Shown here: positions 47,410 through 60,225 of the stretch, piece by piece
Position numbering within the stretch: position 1 is the stretch's first letter
Layout: each line of letters opens with the position of its first letter
NCBI GenBank assembly: GCA_017979445.1
Contig: CM030706.1
Location: forward strand, 9,782,967-9,846,966
Direction: 5' to 3'
Source: Akebia trifoliata
Taxonomy: Eukaryota; Streptophyta; Magnoliopsida; Ranunculales; Lardizabalaceae
Length of the DNA stretch: 64,000 nucleotides
The notes under the pieces: generated by a model
What the model was told of the DNA's origin: nothing
Seen by the model: only the letters and a program-made list of their open reading frames with translations
Databases searched by the model: none
Made by a program: the position numbers and the translations under genes

Positions 47410-48865
47410 AAAGTTATCAAACCTAATATACCACTATCTTTGTGCCTTTTTCAACTCATACAAACTCTCTTTTAGCTTACATACCAATTCTTCATTTCTT
47501 GGTGTCTCATATCCCCATGGTTGCTTCATATAAATGTCTTAATTCAAGCCACCATGAAAGAAAGTTGTCTTCACCTCTACTTGTTCTAGATTTAAATATT
47601 CACTTTAATAATACTCAAAACAGAACTGATGGTGCACAACTTCATAACAGGAGAGAAAATCTCCATATAATCGATATCTATTTCTTGCTAAAATCTTTTC
47701 ACAATTAATTTGGTTTTGTATCTTTTGGTCCTATCATACCTTTCTTTTAACTTATAAATCTATTTGTTATGCAAAACCTTCTTGCCCCACATCCCAAGTT
47801 TGATTTGTGAATAATGAGTCCACCTCATCATCCATTACGTACTTTCACTTAACCTTGGTTTCAACCTGCATAGTTTCGTTATAACACTCTAGACCATCAT
47901 TGTCTGTCAACAGTAAATAATGGATAGAAGAAATATATTGAGGTAGAGTATTTTCTTATATAGCTCCAGTAGATCTTCTATGTTTAGATGAAAGAACCTG
48001 AGTGATATAATTTTGTGTTTCCTTTAGTTTATTTTCATCCACCAATCTAAACACACCCCTAGATGATGCATCTTCAAACTCAATGTGCCCATCATCCCTA
48101 GAATTTGTATGAGCTTCTCTTCTTTCCATATTTTTTATATACTTTTCATTTTCATTAAATATGACATCATTATTCCTTACGACTTTTTCATTTTCTAGAT
48201 CTTAAAATTGATAGTTAAATTCATCAATGTCATATTCAATAAAAATATATTTCTTAGACTTAAGATCTAACTTACTCATTTTATCAGAATCAATGTGGAC
48301 ATAAGAAATACAACAAGAAATTTTAGATGGGATAAATATACCTCTTTTCCTACCCAAGCTTCTTCTACCAGACCAAACTTCAAAGGAACTGAAGGTCCTC
48401 TAATGATTAAGTATGCAGCAGTGTTCACAACATCTACCTAAAATCACTTAGGAAACCCAGCATGTATCCTCATGCTCATAACACACTCTATAACGGGTCA
48501 GTTCAGGCATTTTGCGCTACCATTCTATTGAGGCTTCTTAAGAATAGTTTTTTTTTGTTCTAATCTTAATTTGTGCATATCAATCTTTGAATTCACACTA
48601 TAGCACTCCCCACTATTGTCTGACCTCAAACACTTTTATTTCAACCTAGTTTCATTCTCAACCAAGGTTTTCCACTTTTTTATCACACTACATACATCAT
48701 ACATTTACTTCAAAAAATAAATTCAAAGCTTTCTTGTGATGTCATCAATGAAGGTGATAAAATAATGAGCACCGCCAAGGAAAGAGACTTTGGCAGACCC
48801 CCACACATCAGTGTGAATTAACTCAAATTTCTTTGATTTTGGAATCGTTTGAACGTTTGAAATAC

Positions 48866-49114
48866 TCATCTTATTCTGTTTTCAAATATGTAGTCTTCAC
48901 AAAAGTCTAAATTCATCTTCTTCAACCTAGATAATTTACCCCTTGAGTACATTACCTTTATTCCTTTCTCACATATGTATCCAAGCCTACAATGCCAAGT
49001 ATTAGCATCTACACCTGTAGAAACCATTGCTATATAATTATAAGTGAAATTACTGGTTTTGACCGTGTCTAGTCTTAGAGAAGGGTGAATAGGACAATTT
49101 AAAAATCTTTTCAA
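48866..49114 (-). pseudogene. Copia GAG-pre-integrase fragment, unit A
   Basis: Contains STGVDANTWHCRLGYICEKG, related to the WHxRLGHxSEKG signature. The zinc-binding His of RLGH is Tyr here, while unit B keeps RLGH. It ends at the insertion boundary. Confidence 0.8.
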
Positions 49115-50440
49115 ATTAAACTAAGGAAACAATGAGTTTGATTAAATGCTTTCCTAAATTGATTTACTGGATCTCAAAATCATTTTATGTCTAGATGTAC
49201 AATTGTTAAATGTTAAAATTAAGATTCGTCATATGCAACTCATGTCACTATTCATTGATGGCATTCATTCATTTAAGCATAAGTTCATAGAGATATTTGC
49301 ACAAACACAAGACAAATAGATTTATAGTGGTTTGACAACGTGCCTACATCCACTCCCAAAGTTCAGACTCTAGGAACTTAGTGTTCACTATCAAAAGAGA
49401 ATTATAGTTCACCTCGAATCTTTTACATAGAATTTTAATACCTAAGCTAAATTCTAAAATCTTAAGATAGAGAGAAACACATCCTCTCAAAATTGTGAAT
49501 TTTGATATGAATCTCTTCTCTTGTCAAGAGTCCTAAACTCTAACAAGAGCTTGATTTTTGATGGATTGAATCAAGTAACTATATACACATATTTTTTTAA
49601 ATAAAAACAAAATAAAAAGGACTCACTCAATTGCAAAATGTATGCCAATCAATATTAGAGGTCTTCAAGTCTTTGAATCCATAAGAGCTTTTCGACAGTC
49701 TGATGTTCCAATTATGTCTTCAAGTTCTTCGATTTTTTGTGCTTCACTCCTTCCTTTTACTTCAGCTCCTTGTTCTAATTGATTTGCCAAATGTGTGCAA
49801 GGGTTGAGAGAATGTGATGTGGGACCTAGATGAGAGGCATAGAAGAGGTCGAGGGTAGTCTCAACTAAAACTAGGCTCTCAAGAGTGTTGAGGATGTTCT
49901 AAGGTGTGTGGGGGAGTTGGGAGCTCAAATTCTCAAGAATGATCAAGCCCAAGTGAAGCCAAGGCCTTTTAATATAAAGAAAATAAATGGACAACAACTT
50001 TATTTTCGGTGGCACCAAAAATCAGTTTAGTGGAATCAAAAATTGCAACGACTACATTTTTTATTGTTGGGCATTTTCGATAGCATCGAATAGGCACCTT
50101 AATTATTAATTGAAAAATACTGTTTTTCAGTCACAAAGGTGTATTTTCGGTGGCATCGAAAATACTATTTTCAAAATCATAACATGTCATATTTCAAGTA
50201 TTTTATGTTCCCGGGAATTTCGATTATTGAGTGGGTCAACAATTGTATTATTTTACTAAAATTAATCGACCTAAAGACCATCTTGGTGAAGGGGCATGGT
50301 TTAGGTGATCTTCTTACCTTTTTGGTCTTAAGCACACATATAGAACGTTTTGTCGAAGTGTCTGACTTTATGTGTTGTTGTTGATGTCTTCACATGTTTT
50401 CTAGTATAACAAAATTGACATACATCAAAATCTTGGGATT
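49080..50440. mobile_element. Insertion inside the Copia relic, unit A
   Basis: About 1.4 kb separating the pre-integrase (left) from the protease-side sequence (right); boundaries are approximate. It has retrotransposon-leader-like sequence (TTTATAGTGGTTTGACAACG, then CTACATCCACTCCC), and near 49990-50170 repeated short motifs TTTTCGGTGGCA and CGAAAAT. No coding domain. It is shared with unit B (60190-61560). Possibly a TRIM- or LARD-like element. Confidence 0.5.
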
Positions 50441-50586
50441 GACAAAAATAAAATATTTACAATAGATCCCAGATGTAGCATAAAGAGTCATTTCTTTCTT
50501 GCCATCAACAACTACAACTTTGGTCATTTTCTAGGACTCACCTAAGAACATAGTGAATATCCCCAACTTTACAAGCTTTCCTACTT

Positions 50587-52723
50587 GTGGACATGAGATT
50601 TTCGTTTTCGAATATCTTTTCTATTTTGGGGTTTGGAGTCGCCATCATTCTTTTTGCAAAAGGGTGTGAATGGTTACCTGTGATGTATTTTTTGAAAAAA
50701 TCATTTTTTTGGCATCTAGTAACTCTCGTACGGATATGGTCTATTGGTCCAACTTTGGACTAGGTAAAGGTGTCCATATTAGGGAGTAGGAAAGGTATTA
50801 GGAATCTTACTCCCTCCACCTTTGGTGGTATTCTTGAATTCGATCAATTTAAAAATAGAAAAAAAGGAAGGTTAAAAAATTCCAATTTGTACCATTGAGT
50901 GCAAGGGACTTTGATATTGATTTAAATTATTGAAGGCCTCCTTATTGAAGAAGGGGCTCTTCGATGGCTCAAACCTTTTGTGGTGTGTACATAGGTGTAG
51001 GGAGAATGGGATGAGTAGAAGAAGGGAAGTTGAAAGGGAAAGAAGGGAGAGAGGGAGAGTTTTTCTTTTGTCCAAAATCCACCTTGACCTTCTTTGATAT
51101 TTAAAGATGTGTTTCTTTGATTTTTTCTTGGATGTGTAAGATGTTATAGAAGATTGAGAGAAGATTATGCTTGACTTGAGGGTAAGTGGTGCTCGACATA
51201 AGAGTGATGTTTGACTTGAGAATGAGTTAAGTGAGTATTTTTGGGAGATAGAGGCTTTTTTGTATTTTTTCCAATGGGAGGAAATTGTGTGGAAAATGGG
51301 TGGTTTTATAGGATTTTGGAGGTTATTTTTAGAGGTGGAGTTGGGTTAAATGTTGAGAAATGATAGAATGGTGGGAGGTTTGTGAGAGGGGTGTGTGTAA
51401 ATTGAGGATGATAGAGGGCATTTGTGTAATGGGGTATAAATAGGTTATTTGTGATCTAAATGAGTTAGTTCTTTTAACCCATTTGGACTGAGTGTTTGGT
51501 GGGATGAAATGAGTGGTATTTGGTTAAGAGATGAGGGTATAAGAGAGTGGTTTGTTGGTTGAATGTTTGGTGAGTAAAATTGAGTGAATTTTGTTTAGAA
51601 GAATGGGTTGTTTAAGGGATTAGGTGATTAAGTGATTAAGTTTTGGGAATGTGAAGGAGGTGGTGACATGTGTCAAAAGGGAGTGTGGAGATGGAGTGTT
51701 AGATGAGTTGATTAGAGGGAAGGGTGTGGATTTGATTTGTGAGAATGAGTTTTATAAGGAATGATGAGACTAAGTTAAAGAAAAGTGATGGATTGATGTG
51801 TGGGTAGATGATTTTTTTTAGAGAAAAGTGATGGGAGTAGGTAGTTGGATGAAAAATGTGAGTTGGGGTGGTGACATATGTACTACTTTGATGATATTGG
51901 GTGATTAGTTGTGATGTTTAGCTTGGATTAAGAATTGAGCTTGAGTAGTTGGTTGAATATATATAAGATGATGGGTTTTGAATTTAATGGGCTTAGGTGG
52001 TAGGTTAGGTTTGGGTAGAATGATTGGGCTCGGGTAGAATAGTTGGGTAATGGGTTGAATGGGTATAATGTTGAGATGGGTTGAAAAGTGTAGATGAGTG
52101 GTGAGGTGAGTTTTTGGTCCATGGGCCACATGGGAAGGGCCTTGAGCTATTTATTGAAAGAAAACGATAAAATATATAATATTTTTAAAGGTTTGGGCCT
52201 TAAGACTCATTCAAGTTTTTGAGACATTTTGCATCGAGGGCCCGATCAAATTTGGGTATTTACAGTTGCCCTTCTTTGTACGAATTGCATGTAAAGAATA
52301 AACGAAACCCTTACTTGCACGGACCTGAGGATTTTACTTAGACAAGTTTTGAAAATACTGATTTGGTTTGACGAATTTAATGGAAAGAAGTGGTTACCTA
52401 AGTATAGGATTTGATAGGGTGAGCCTTTTGATTCCTTCAACCTCGTGATGTGGAGCTCGTGAGAGATATCAGATATATGATAGTTTAGTGAAAAAAATTT
52501 TAAAACGAGAGTTTTCTGATAAGTTTTGGGTAATTTGAATTCGACTTTTGCAAAAATACTATTCCCTATTTTTTATATTTTTAAAATTTTAAATTTTTTG
52601 TTTTATTATTATTATTTTTTATTTCATTATTTTAATATCATATTTTTTTTCTTTTTAATTTTTTAGTTTTTTAGTTTTTTTTTTCTAGTCCTTGCATGGA
52701 ACACGGACTGATGAAACATTATT
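50587..52723 (-). repeat. Gypsy LTR-like spacer between the duplication units
   Basis: The minus strand begins TGTAAATACCCAAATTTGAT at 52264. At the other end the plus strand has TTTTGGGGTTTGGAGTCGCC near 50620. Both are marks I associate with one group of plant Gypsy LTRs and leaders. The stretch between is purine-rich on the plus strand and non-coding. 52265-52723 may be adjoining internal sequence. Confidence 0.5.
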
Positions 52724-53726
52724 CAGTTCGTGCATGATCCACAGACTTGATTTTTAAAATTTTTGAAACATTATTCAGACGAAAATGAAATGATCTTAAT
52801 TAGAAATCATTCAAATTAATATGGAATGATAACTACAACCATTCAAATTAAGGTGCACACACGCACACACACTTTCTCTCATACCTAAATTTTACCATTT
52901 TTTTTATTTATCCGATTTGGACATTGAAGTGGTTATGTTGGAGACACACTAAAAAATATAAGGGATGAGAAATGCAAATCTCGAAGATTCAACAAATAAC
53001 CAAGAGGTGGAGACATAAATTGTATCTCATAAGTTAAATTATAAATCTTGAACCAGAAAATTATAATTTATACCAATAATAAAAATAACAATTTACAAAG
53101 TCATGAAATGAAATCATTTTAACCCTATCATAATTCAACGAGATGAAATCATCTTATTTACCCACATTCCAAACTTCAGTAAAAAAAAAAAAAAAAACAT
53201 AAAAAAAACATAAAAAAATAAAAAAAGAAGAAGTGATTTTTGGTAAATAAGTTAAACAGTTAAAATTTACAGGATAAAATTCCAATTTAACCCTATCATA
53301 ATTCACACTATATAGCATATTTTAATATATAAACATATCATTTTAAAAAAGTATACACATTTACCCCCAACAACAATAGAAAATACAAGACTTGGTAATT
53401 GGAGTGTGTGAATTTCGTGAAGCATCGTGATAATCTGACTATCCCACGTGGCACACTCAATCAACTCTCCTGACATGACAAGTTCGGAAATTGCAAATTT
53501 GTATGTCTTGAGATAAAAAACTGCACTTCCCCATAAAATGTGTATCCCGAGGCGTACAAATCTATGACTTCCCAAGTTATTATGTCAAGAGAGTTGATTG
53601 AGTGTATCACACGACTCTTTCATGAATTAGGCAAATTCCTCATTCAAATATTACACTTTCTTTCTTGGGATGTAGGTGACTTGTCCAGGTGGCTAAGACG
53701 AAGCGTGTGACTTGGGCTGCAAGCTT

Positions 53727-53752
53727 TTGACTTGTCAAGACTTTACATAAAT
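53727..53752 (+). promoter_or_regulatory. Promoter of DUF1262 gene B: weakened TATA and W-box-like site
   Basis: TACATAAAT at 53744-53752 stands where copy A has TATATAAAT, and TTGACT is kept at 53727-53732. Between them copy B lacks 27 bp present in copy A. Confidence 0.5.
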
Positions 53753-53800
53753 ATGACATTTCTACAACACCAAGATAGTTATCATAACAGGGAGACGAAA

Positions 53801-56720
53801 ATGTATGTAACGAGACCTCTTTCGTTCTATAGAAAGTATCCAAATTCTCTGTCTTTACCACCACTTGAAGGTCCCAATTCTGGTTACCTTGTTATTAAAG
53901 ACGAAGAATCTATAGATACCTGTTGTTTCGGTTTATGTGAAGATTCCAAGATCAGAGATTTTCCTTTCCCACAAAACAAGATCCTGACCATTAGATATGA
54001 ATCGGGGGTTGGAGAGAATAGCAATGTTTCAACTGATGATGTGCTCTTAATTCCGGTACTTGGTCAGCCTTTGTCTTCCAATCAATATTACGTCATAAAA
54101 GCTCAAGGAAAACACAAAGGGTATGTTTAATTTTCAATTTGTTTTCTTAACTCAATAGTTTTATTTCTTTATTTATTCATAATTAAATTCAGCTACTTCA
54201 TTCAATTCAGGTCCGGTCCTATCAATTTTATTTATTTAATTATTTATTAATAATTGAGCCACTTCATAATCTGATTTTAAAACTTGTAAAGACCGAGAGT
54301 CATCCTGATTTTAGAGGCAAAACTACGGCCACCGAGCAAGAAAGTCATTGTGAATCATCTCCATCACAATCTCAATATTTTGAAAATCTCAGTTGCCAAC
54401 TTTGTTTTTTGATAAATAGTATTTCATTCATAAATCATAAATAGATCGGTCGAGATGACCAACCTGATGGGACCTTACAACTAGACGCTAATCACCACTA
54501 GAGCAACAAATCCCATCCTAGTTGTATGTAAAATCCTTGAAAAACAGACCCTTAAACTCCTTATAGACTTTGGACTAACAAAAAATTAACTTCAGAATGG
54601 AGATAATCATATTTGAGCAATCCTTTTGTTTCCCCTCAAAGATACGCCTATTTCTTTCAAACCACACCCCCCAACAGATTGTGAATGGAGTGATACTCCA
54701 CAACCTCCTTTTTGCACTGCCAAATGAATACCCAATTGCCGACCAAGAATTAAAGAGGTCTCTCACTGTTTTAGGTAAGTATGTTAGTACCCCATACATA
54801 TTAAAAAAATGAGCCCAAATGGCATGAGTGAACTTACAATGAAGAAGAAGGTGATCCGATGATTCTCCATTGTCTGTACATAACACTCAGTAACTCGTCT
54901 CGCACCATCCACATCACATCAAAAAGTCCACCGTTTGAATCCTTCCTAAAGTCGCCATCCATGTGAAGAAAGAAACTTTACTTGGCACTTTTGGTCCTCA
55001 AATTGAGATACGAGGGAAAGATGTATCACCATTATTGCACAAGGATTGGTAAAAAGAACTTACCGAGAACCTTCCATCCTTAATTGCCATCCAAGCTATC
55101 CCATCCACCCTACTTGTGCATAATTCGATACTTGAGGTGTCATCCACTACTAGTCTACCAACTTCTTCCAAGTTCAAGTCATTGATGTCTCTCTGATAAC
55201 CAAAGTCCCAAGCCCGTTCCCCACTCATGATACGATGGAAAGAAGTGATTGGAAAACCTTTTTTTGAGGAGATGGAGTACAACAATGGATATACCTCCGT
55301 TAGAGGCCAATTGCTTTGCCTTGCCCCAACTAAGTCTCATATTTTTTTCATAATTACTTTTTAATAATTTAAATGTTTGGCATCCACTAAAATAATATTT
55401 TGTGATAGAGCATGAATGGGGGTGCCAAGATGATATGAGAGAAGATACTTGATTTGAAAACCCTGTTTCCATAAATGAAAATCAAACTTTCATGCATGAG
55501 TTCATCAATCTTGAGTCAACTAGCTCCAAAGTGTGGCACACAAATCGCACTTAGATTCAAGTAGCAACCCAACTTCTCGGAGTACCGAATCATCGCTCTT
55601 AAATGATACCATAGTTAAGTGGGAAAGGAATCATCTAAGCTTCTTGGTGTTCTGGTTTCCTCTATCCTCAAGAATTTAAATATAGGATCCCTTGGTTGGA
55701 TGCAAAGATCACAATAAAAGAGTTTTTATGCACAACTGCATGTTAATTACAAAGCTGGATAAGTATATTCTTGTTAACATACATTTTTTGCAAATTTGGA
55801 AGTCAAGCTCATCTATGACTATGATTTGTCAAATTTGTGTTTAAATTGACTTTTGTAGGGAAGCACACACATGTTCAAGAGAGGAGGACATGGTCAACTG
55901 TTGTTTCTGCAATTGTATCAGTGATGTAAAACCAAGAGCTTTAAATGATCCCCACGACATTTATCAGCAAGTAGAATTTGTTCCTCGAAAACACCATAAG
56001 GGGTTTCATGCCAAGTCTATTGCTCCAGATGGGTTTCTACCATCTTTCTTAAGGAGAAAAGGTTGGGAAATCATTGCTAAGAATCCTCGACACAATTACT
56101 TGGATGAAGCTCAAGGCCTTGATGCACCCCTTCGGTCACGTCTTCCACAATTTGACTTCCCAATCTCTGATAAACATTCTAGACCCGTAGTTGTCGGGAA
56201 GTGGTACTGTCCTTTCATGTTCGTAAAAGACACAGAGAGACTAAAAGACCAGTTCAAAAAATCAATGTTTTATGAGATAACACTTGAGCAGCGATGGGAA
56301 GAGATATATACGTGTGATAATCGTTCAAACGAAGGCAACAACGTCGTAGTTGTTGATGTCTGGGTCGAAAAAGAAACTTCATTGATTTTTGATAGAAAAG
56401 CCTTGAAAGATGAAACTGTGATTGATGGAGTGGTGTGGTTTAGAGTTCTTGAGAATAATGTAGGAGGAGACTTGAGTGTGGGGTTGAGCTCAGCAATTGT
56501 AGAGAGGATGATGTGGGAGCAAGAAAGAGGGGGATGGTTTGGAGGGGGAGAAAGACAAGTGAGAGTGGAGAGGGTAGAAGAGTTTGGAGGGAAGGGAGGG
56601 TGGAGTAAGTTTGGTTGTTATGTGTTGATTGAGAGGTTTGCGTTGAGGAGAATGGATGGAAGTTTGGTGCTGGCTTGTGATTTCAAGCATACCCATCAAA
56701 TTCAATGCAAATGGGAATGA
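53801..56720 (+). CDS. DUF1262 family protein, copy B
   Basis: Exons 53801-54120 and 55859-56720 with a 1738-bp GT-AG intron; 393 residues. It differs from copy A by about 22 substitutions plus one inserted Asn (GNNVVVV against GNVVVV), with no stop or shift. Family landmarks GPNSGYLVIKDEE, DFPFPQNKIL, PVLGQPLSSNQYYVI and CCFCNCISDVKPRALND are intact. Several differences cluster in exon 1 (CEDSKI for CEDTRI, GENSNVSTDD for GENRYVSSDD). The intron carries a LINE fragment (54402-55331) and another insert of about 85 bp near 55540-55625, neither seen in copy A. Splice sites are preserved, so the gene is probably expressible. Function unknown beyond family membership. Confidence 0.92.
54402..55331 (-). 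mobile_element. LINE (L1-type) fragment in the intron of DUF1262 gene B
   Basis: 930 bp absent from copy A, flanked by CCAACT (54396-54401 and 55326-55331). The minus strand encodes MLCTDNGESSDHLLLHCKFT, FTHAIWAHFFNMYGVLTYLP and WGVWFERNRRIFEGKQKDCS, the zinc-binding domain at the end of plant L1 reverse transcriptase. Upstream pieces WMAIKDGRFSVSSFYQSLCN and CSITKYYFSGCQTFKLL belong to the same region. The left end is T-rich, the minus-strand tail. Only the 3' end of ORF2 is present, typical of 5' truncation. Confidence 0.85.
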
Positions 56721-56904
56721 GTTTCACTACCATTTCATGCTTTTGGAATTCCCATCACAGTCTATGATGTTATTGCGTAAAATAGGATATATTATATTTA
56801 GATGGTTTCATGTTATTTGCATTAATGATATCGGATTGTATATTAATGAATAAAATGAGAACTTTATCGGATTCATTTTTTATATCTTTAGTTCACTTAT
56901 ATAT

Positions 56905-57345
56905 TTTATATATAAAACCACGAATTCAAGGGAAATCATATGTCCGATAATGTCGCCAATTTTGAGCTCAATCATAACCTCGATAACAGGAGGGATGTTT
57001 TAGGTTGATAGTGGGTGTAAATTAATGTCAAATCTGTTGAGAAAAACAGGAACAATCGAACCAAGAAATAGATCGAAACAAAACACAAATCACGCACATA
57101 AGCACATATTTTTACGTGGTTCACTTAAAATTAATGTACATCCACATATCACATTGATTCCACTATGAAAAGAGAAGTCATAGTTACATATTACACCCTT
57201 ACACCAAAAAAAGAAAAATATAAATACCTCACGAAACCTAACTAGGATTTTACATAATATTAGTGAAATTATAAAAATACCCTTGGAAATTTTCCAACGA
57301 GCTCAGCATCAAGCTTGGCCGATGTGAAAGCGTGGCTTGATTTTC
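56905..57345 (-). repeat. Probable 3' LTR of the Copia relic, unit B
   Basis: It lies beyond the PPT-like CAACAAGGAGGTATTG (minus strand, 57340-57360). It includes TTTTTACGTGGTTCACTTAA, a segment typical of plant retrotransposon LTRs. No partner LTR is in the window and unit A lacks it, so the boundaries are provisional. Confidence 0.5.
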
Positions 57346-57546
57346 AATACCTCCTTGTTGACCAGTGCCATCAAGCTCCACAAACCACAACCACCTCCTA
57401 CTTGGAGACTGATCAAGAGTTTCTCGCACTAAATATGGTGCCTCTCATAAGTAACGCCTCCATAACAAATTCTGTGTGACTCATCATTGTCTTCTAAGTT
57501 TTAAGACTCATAAAAGTTGAATAAGTCTTCAGTTTCTCAATAGTAA

Positions 57547-57804
57547 CTACCTTGGTGAATATATTTTAAGAATTACACTAATGTGAATTTTTTCGAAAGT
57601 AAATACCCCCTCATCCAGAACTAAACGTATAACGTGGTACCTGATGTCAATATGCTTCATCCCCAAATGAAATGCTAAGTTCTTCGTTAGGTGAATTCCA
57701 CTTTGACTATCACTATGCAACTTGTAATCATCTGGCACCTTATCCAATTTATTCAAAAGAAATTGAAGTCCATATTTCCTTGCACATTTTTGTAGTTGGA
57801 ACAT
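57547..57804 (-). pseudogene. Copia RNase H fragment, unit B
   Basis: Contains YKLHSDSQSGIHLTKNLAFH and MKHIDIRYHVIRLVLDEGVF, matching the RNase H C-terminal half (SDSQSAIxLAKN...HIDIRYH). Confidence 0.88.
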
Positions 57805-57945
57805 ATTTTGTTTCTATAGTCGAGAGAATAATTGTCTTTTGTAATTTGAAATCCAACTTACTGCTGTACTACTCAATGTAAAGACATAACTTGTCATAAT
57901 CTTTCTACTATCTAGGTCTCTTAACATGTCAGAATCAAGATACCC

Positions 57946-58560
57946 TTACAGACAGATCTTTGCTCCACTATAACATAAAGATAGATCTGTGGAACTCCTC
58001 AAATGCCTCATAATCCATTGTATAACCTTCCAATGCTCCTTGCCTGGATTATTCATAAATCTACTGACAACTCCCACTGCTTGTGCAATGTCTAGTTGGA
58101 TACAAATCATTGTATACATAAGACTATCAATTGCTGAAGTATGCGATACATTTGATATGTATTCCCCTTCCTCATCTGCAGTCGCTTCTTGCCTTTTTGA
58201 AAGCACAAAATGACTTCCTAGAGTAGAGCTCATTGGTTTAACATGATCCATGTTGAATCTCTTCAATACTCTTTTAATTTATTGTGCATGAGATAACCAC
58301 AATCTTCTGTTCTTCCTATCTCTATTGATCCGCATTCCAAATGCTTCATAGAAAACTCTTTAGAAAGTTGTTCATTCAGTTTTATTATTTTAGTCATGCT
58401 TGATATTGCAACAAGCATATCATCTACATACAAGGGAAGAATGATGTAATAGTCATCAAACTTTTTAAAATAAAAATAATGATCAATGTTACACCTTGTA
58501 TACCCACTACCAAATATAAAGTTATCAAACCTAATATATCATTATTTTTGTGCTTTTTCC
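57946..58560 (-). pseudogene. Copia reverse transcriptase fragment, unit B
   Basis: 58266-57946 reads MKRFNMDHVKPMSSTLGSHF, SAIDSLMYTMICIQLDIAQA and PGKEHWKVIQWIMRHLRSST. Just upstream (58500-58380) another frame has FDDYYIILPLYVDDMLVA with YVDD intact. Confidence 0.88.
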
Positions 58561-59853
58561 AAGTCATGCAAACTCTTTTTCAGCTTACATACTAATTCTT
58601 CATTTCGTGGTCTCTCATATCTCCATGGTTGCTTCATGTAAATATCTTCATTCAAGTCACCAAGAAAGAAAGTTGTCTTCACCTCTACCTATTTTAGATT
58701 TAAAAATTTACTTCAATAATACTCAAAATAGATCTGATGGTACACAACTTCACAATAGGAAAGAAAATGTCTATATAATCGATACCTATCTTTTTCTAAA
58801 ATCTCTTCACAATTAATTTGGCTTTGTATCTTTTGGTCTCATCATGCTTTTCTTTTAACTTATAAATCTATTTGTTATGCAAAACCTTCTGGTCCTTAGG
58901 TAGGTCAACCACATCCCAAGTTTGGTTTGTGGATAATTAGTCCACCTCATCATCCATTACCTGTTCCTACTTAACCTTGGTTTCAACCTGCATAGCTTCA
59001 TTATAACACTCTATTTCATCATTGTCTATCAACAGTAAATAATAGATAGAAGAAATATATCGAGGTAGAGTCTTTCCTTATGTAGGTTTGGTAGATCTTC
59101 TATGTTCAGATGAAAGAACCTAAGTAATATAATCTTGAGTTTCCTCTAGTCTATTTTCATCCACCAATCTAAACACATCCTCAGATGGTGCAACCTCAAA
59201 CTCAACATGCCCATCATCCCTAGCTTCTCTTCTTTCCATATTCTTTATATACTTTGCATTTTCATTAAATATGACATCATTACTTCTAATGACTTTTCCA
59301 TTTTATCAATCCCAAAATCAATAGTTAAATTCATCAATGTCATACTCAATGAAAATACACTTCTTAGAATTAAAATCTAACTTGCTCATTTTATCAGAAT
59401 CAATGTGAAAATAAGAGGTATAATTATTTTTTTAGATGAGATAAATTTACCTTTTTTCCTGTCCAAGCTTCTTTTAGTAAACCAAACTTCAAAGGAAATG
59501 GAGGTCCTCTATTGATTAGGTATGCAGCAATGTTCACAACATCTACTTAAAACCACTTAGACAACGCAATATGTATCCTCATTCTCGTAATGCACTCTAT
59601 AATGGTTCAGTTCATGTGCTTTGTGATACCATTCTATTGAGGCTTCTTAGAAATAATTTTTTTTGTTCTACTCTTAATTTGTGCATGCTAGTCTTTGAAA
59701 TTATCACTATAGTACTCTCCACCATTGTTTGACCTTAAACACTTCAATTTCAACCTAATTTCATTCTCAACCAAGGTTTTCCACTTCTTTAACACACCAA
59801 ATACATCAGACTTTTACTTCAAAAAATAAATTCAAAGCTTTCTTGTGCTGTCA

Positions 59854-60225
59854 TTAATGAAGGTGACAAAATAACGAAAATCGCCAAGGAAAAAAGACTT
59901 TGGCTGACCCCCACACATCAATGTGAGCTAACTCAAATTTCTCTAATTTTGGAATCCTTTCAACTTTTGAAATACTCGCCTTCTTTTGTTTTCTAAATAT
60001 GTAGTCTTCACAAATGTCTAAATTCACCTCCTTCAGCTTAGATAATTTACCCTTTAAATACCTTACCTTCACCCCTTTCTCACATATGTGTCCAAGTCTA
60101 TGATGCCAAGTACTAGCATCCACACCTGTAGAAGCCATTGTTATAGAATTGTAGGTAAAATTACTAGTTTTTACCGTGTTTAGTCCTAGAGGAGGGTGAA
60201 TAGGACAATTTAAAAATCTTTTCAA
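59854..60225 (-). pseudogene. Copia GAG-pre-integrase and integrase start, unit B
   Basis: Contains STGVDASTWHHRLGHICEKG, KLKEVNLDICEDYIFRKQKK and FELAHIDVWGSAKV. RLGH and the first catalytic Asp region (HIDVWG) are kept. Confidence 0.9.

Larger units (their letters stand above)
43076..50586. repeat. Segmental duplication unit A
   Basis: From TTCGTGTATGATCCACAGAC (43079) to about 50586, in the same order as unit B: upstream region, DUF1262 gene, antisense Copia relic with a 1.4-kb insertion. Unit A is shorter mainly because it lacks the LINE, a 460-bp LTR-like segment and the Copia 5' part. Confidence 0.9.
46252..50586 (-). mobile_element. Copia relic downstream of DUF1262 gene A
   Basis: Antisense Copia in the order integrase (49114), RT, RNase H (46450). 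Its left border CCTTGTTGACCA is the PPT-proximal end seen also at 57353. The 3' LTR expected to its left is missing here. It is interrupted by the insertion at about 49080-50440. No intact frame. Confidence 0.8.

Noticed and set aside
51905..52131. Pro/His/Thr-rich minus-strand frames
   Set aside because: Compositional product of purine-rich LTR-like sequence; overlapping frames equally open.
55540..55625. Small insert in intron B as a tRNA or small RNA gene
   Set aside because: No A/B box pair or cloverleaf could be recognised.
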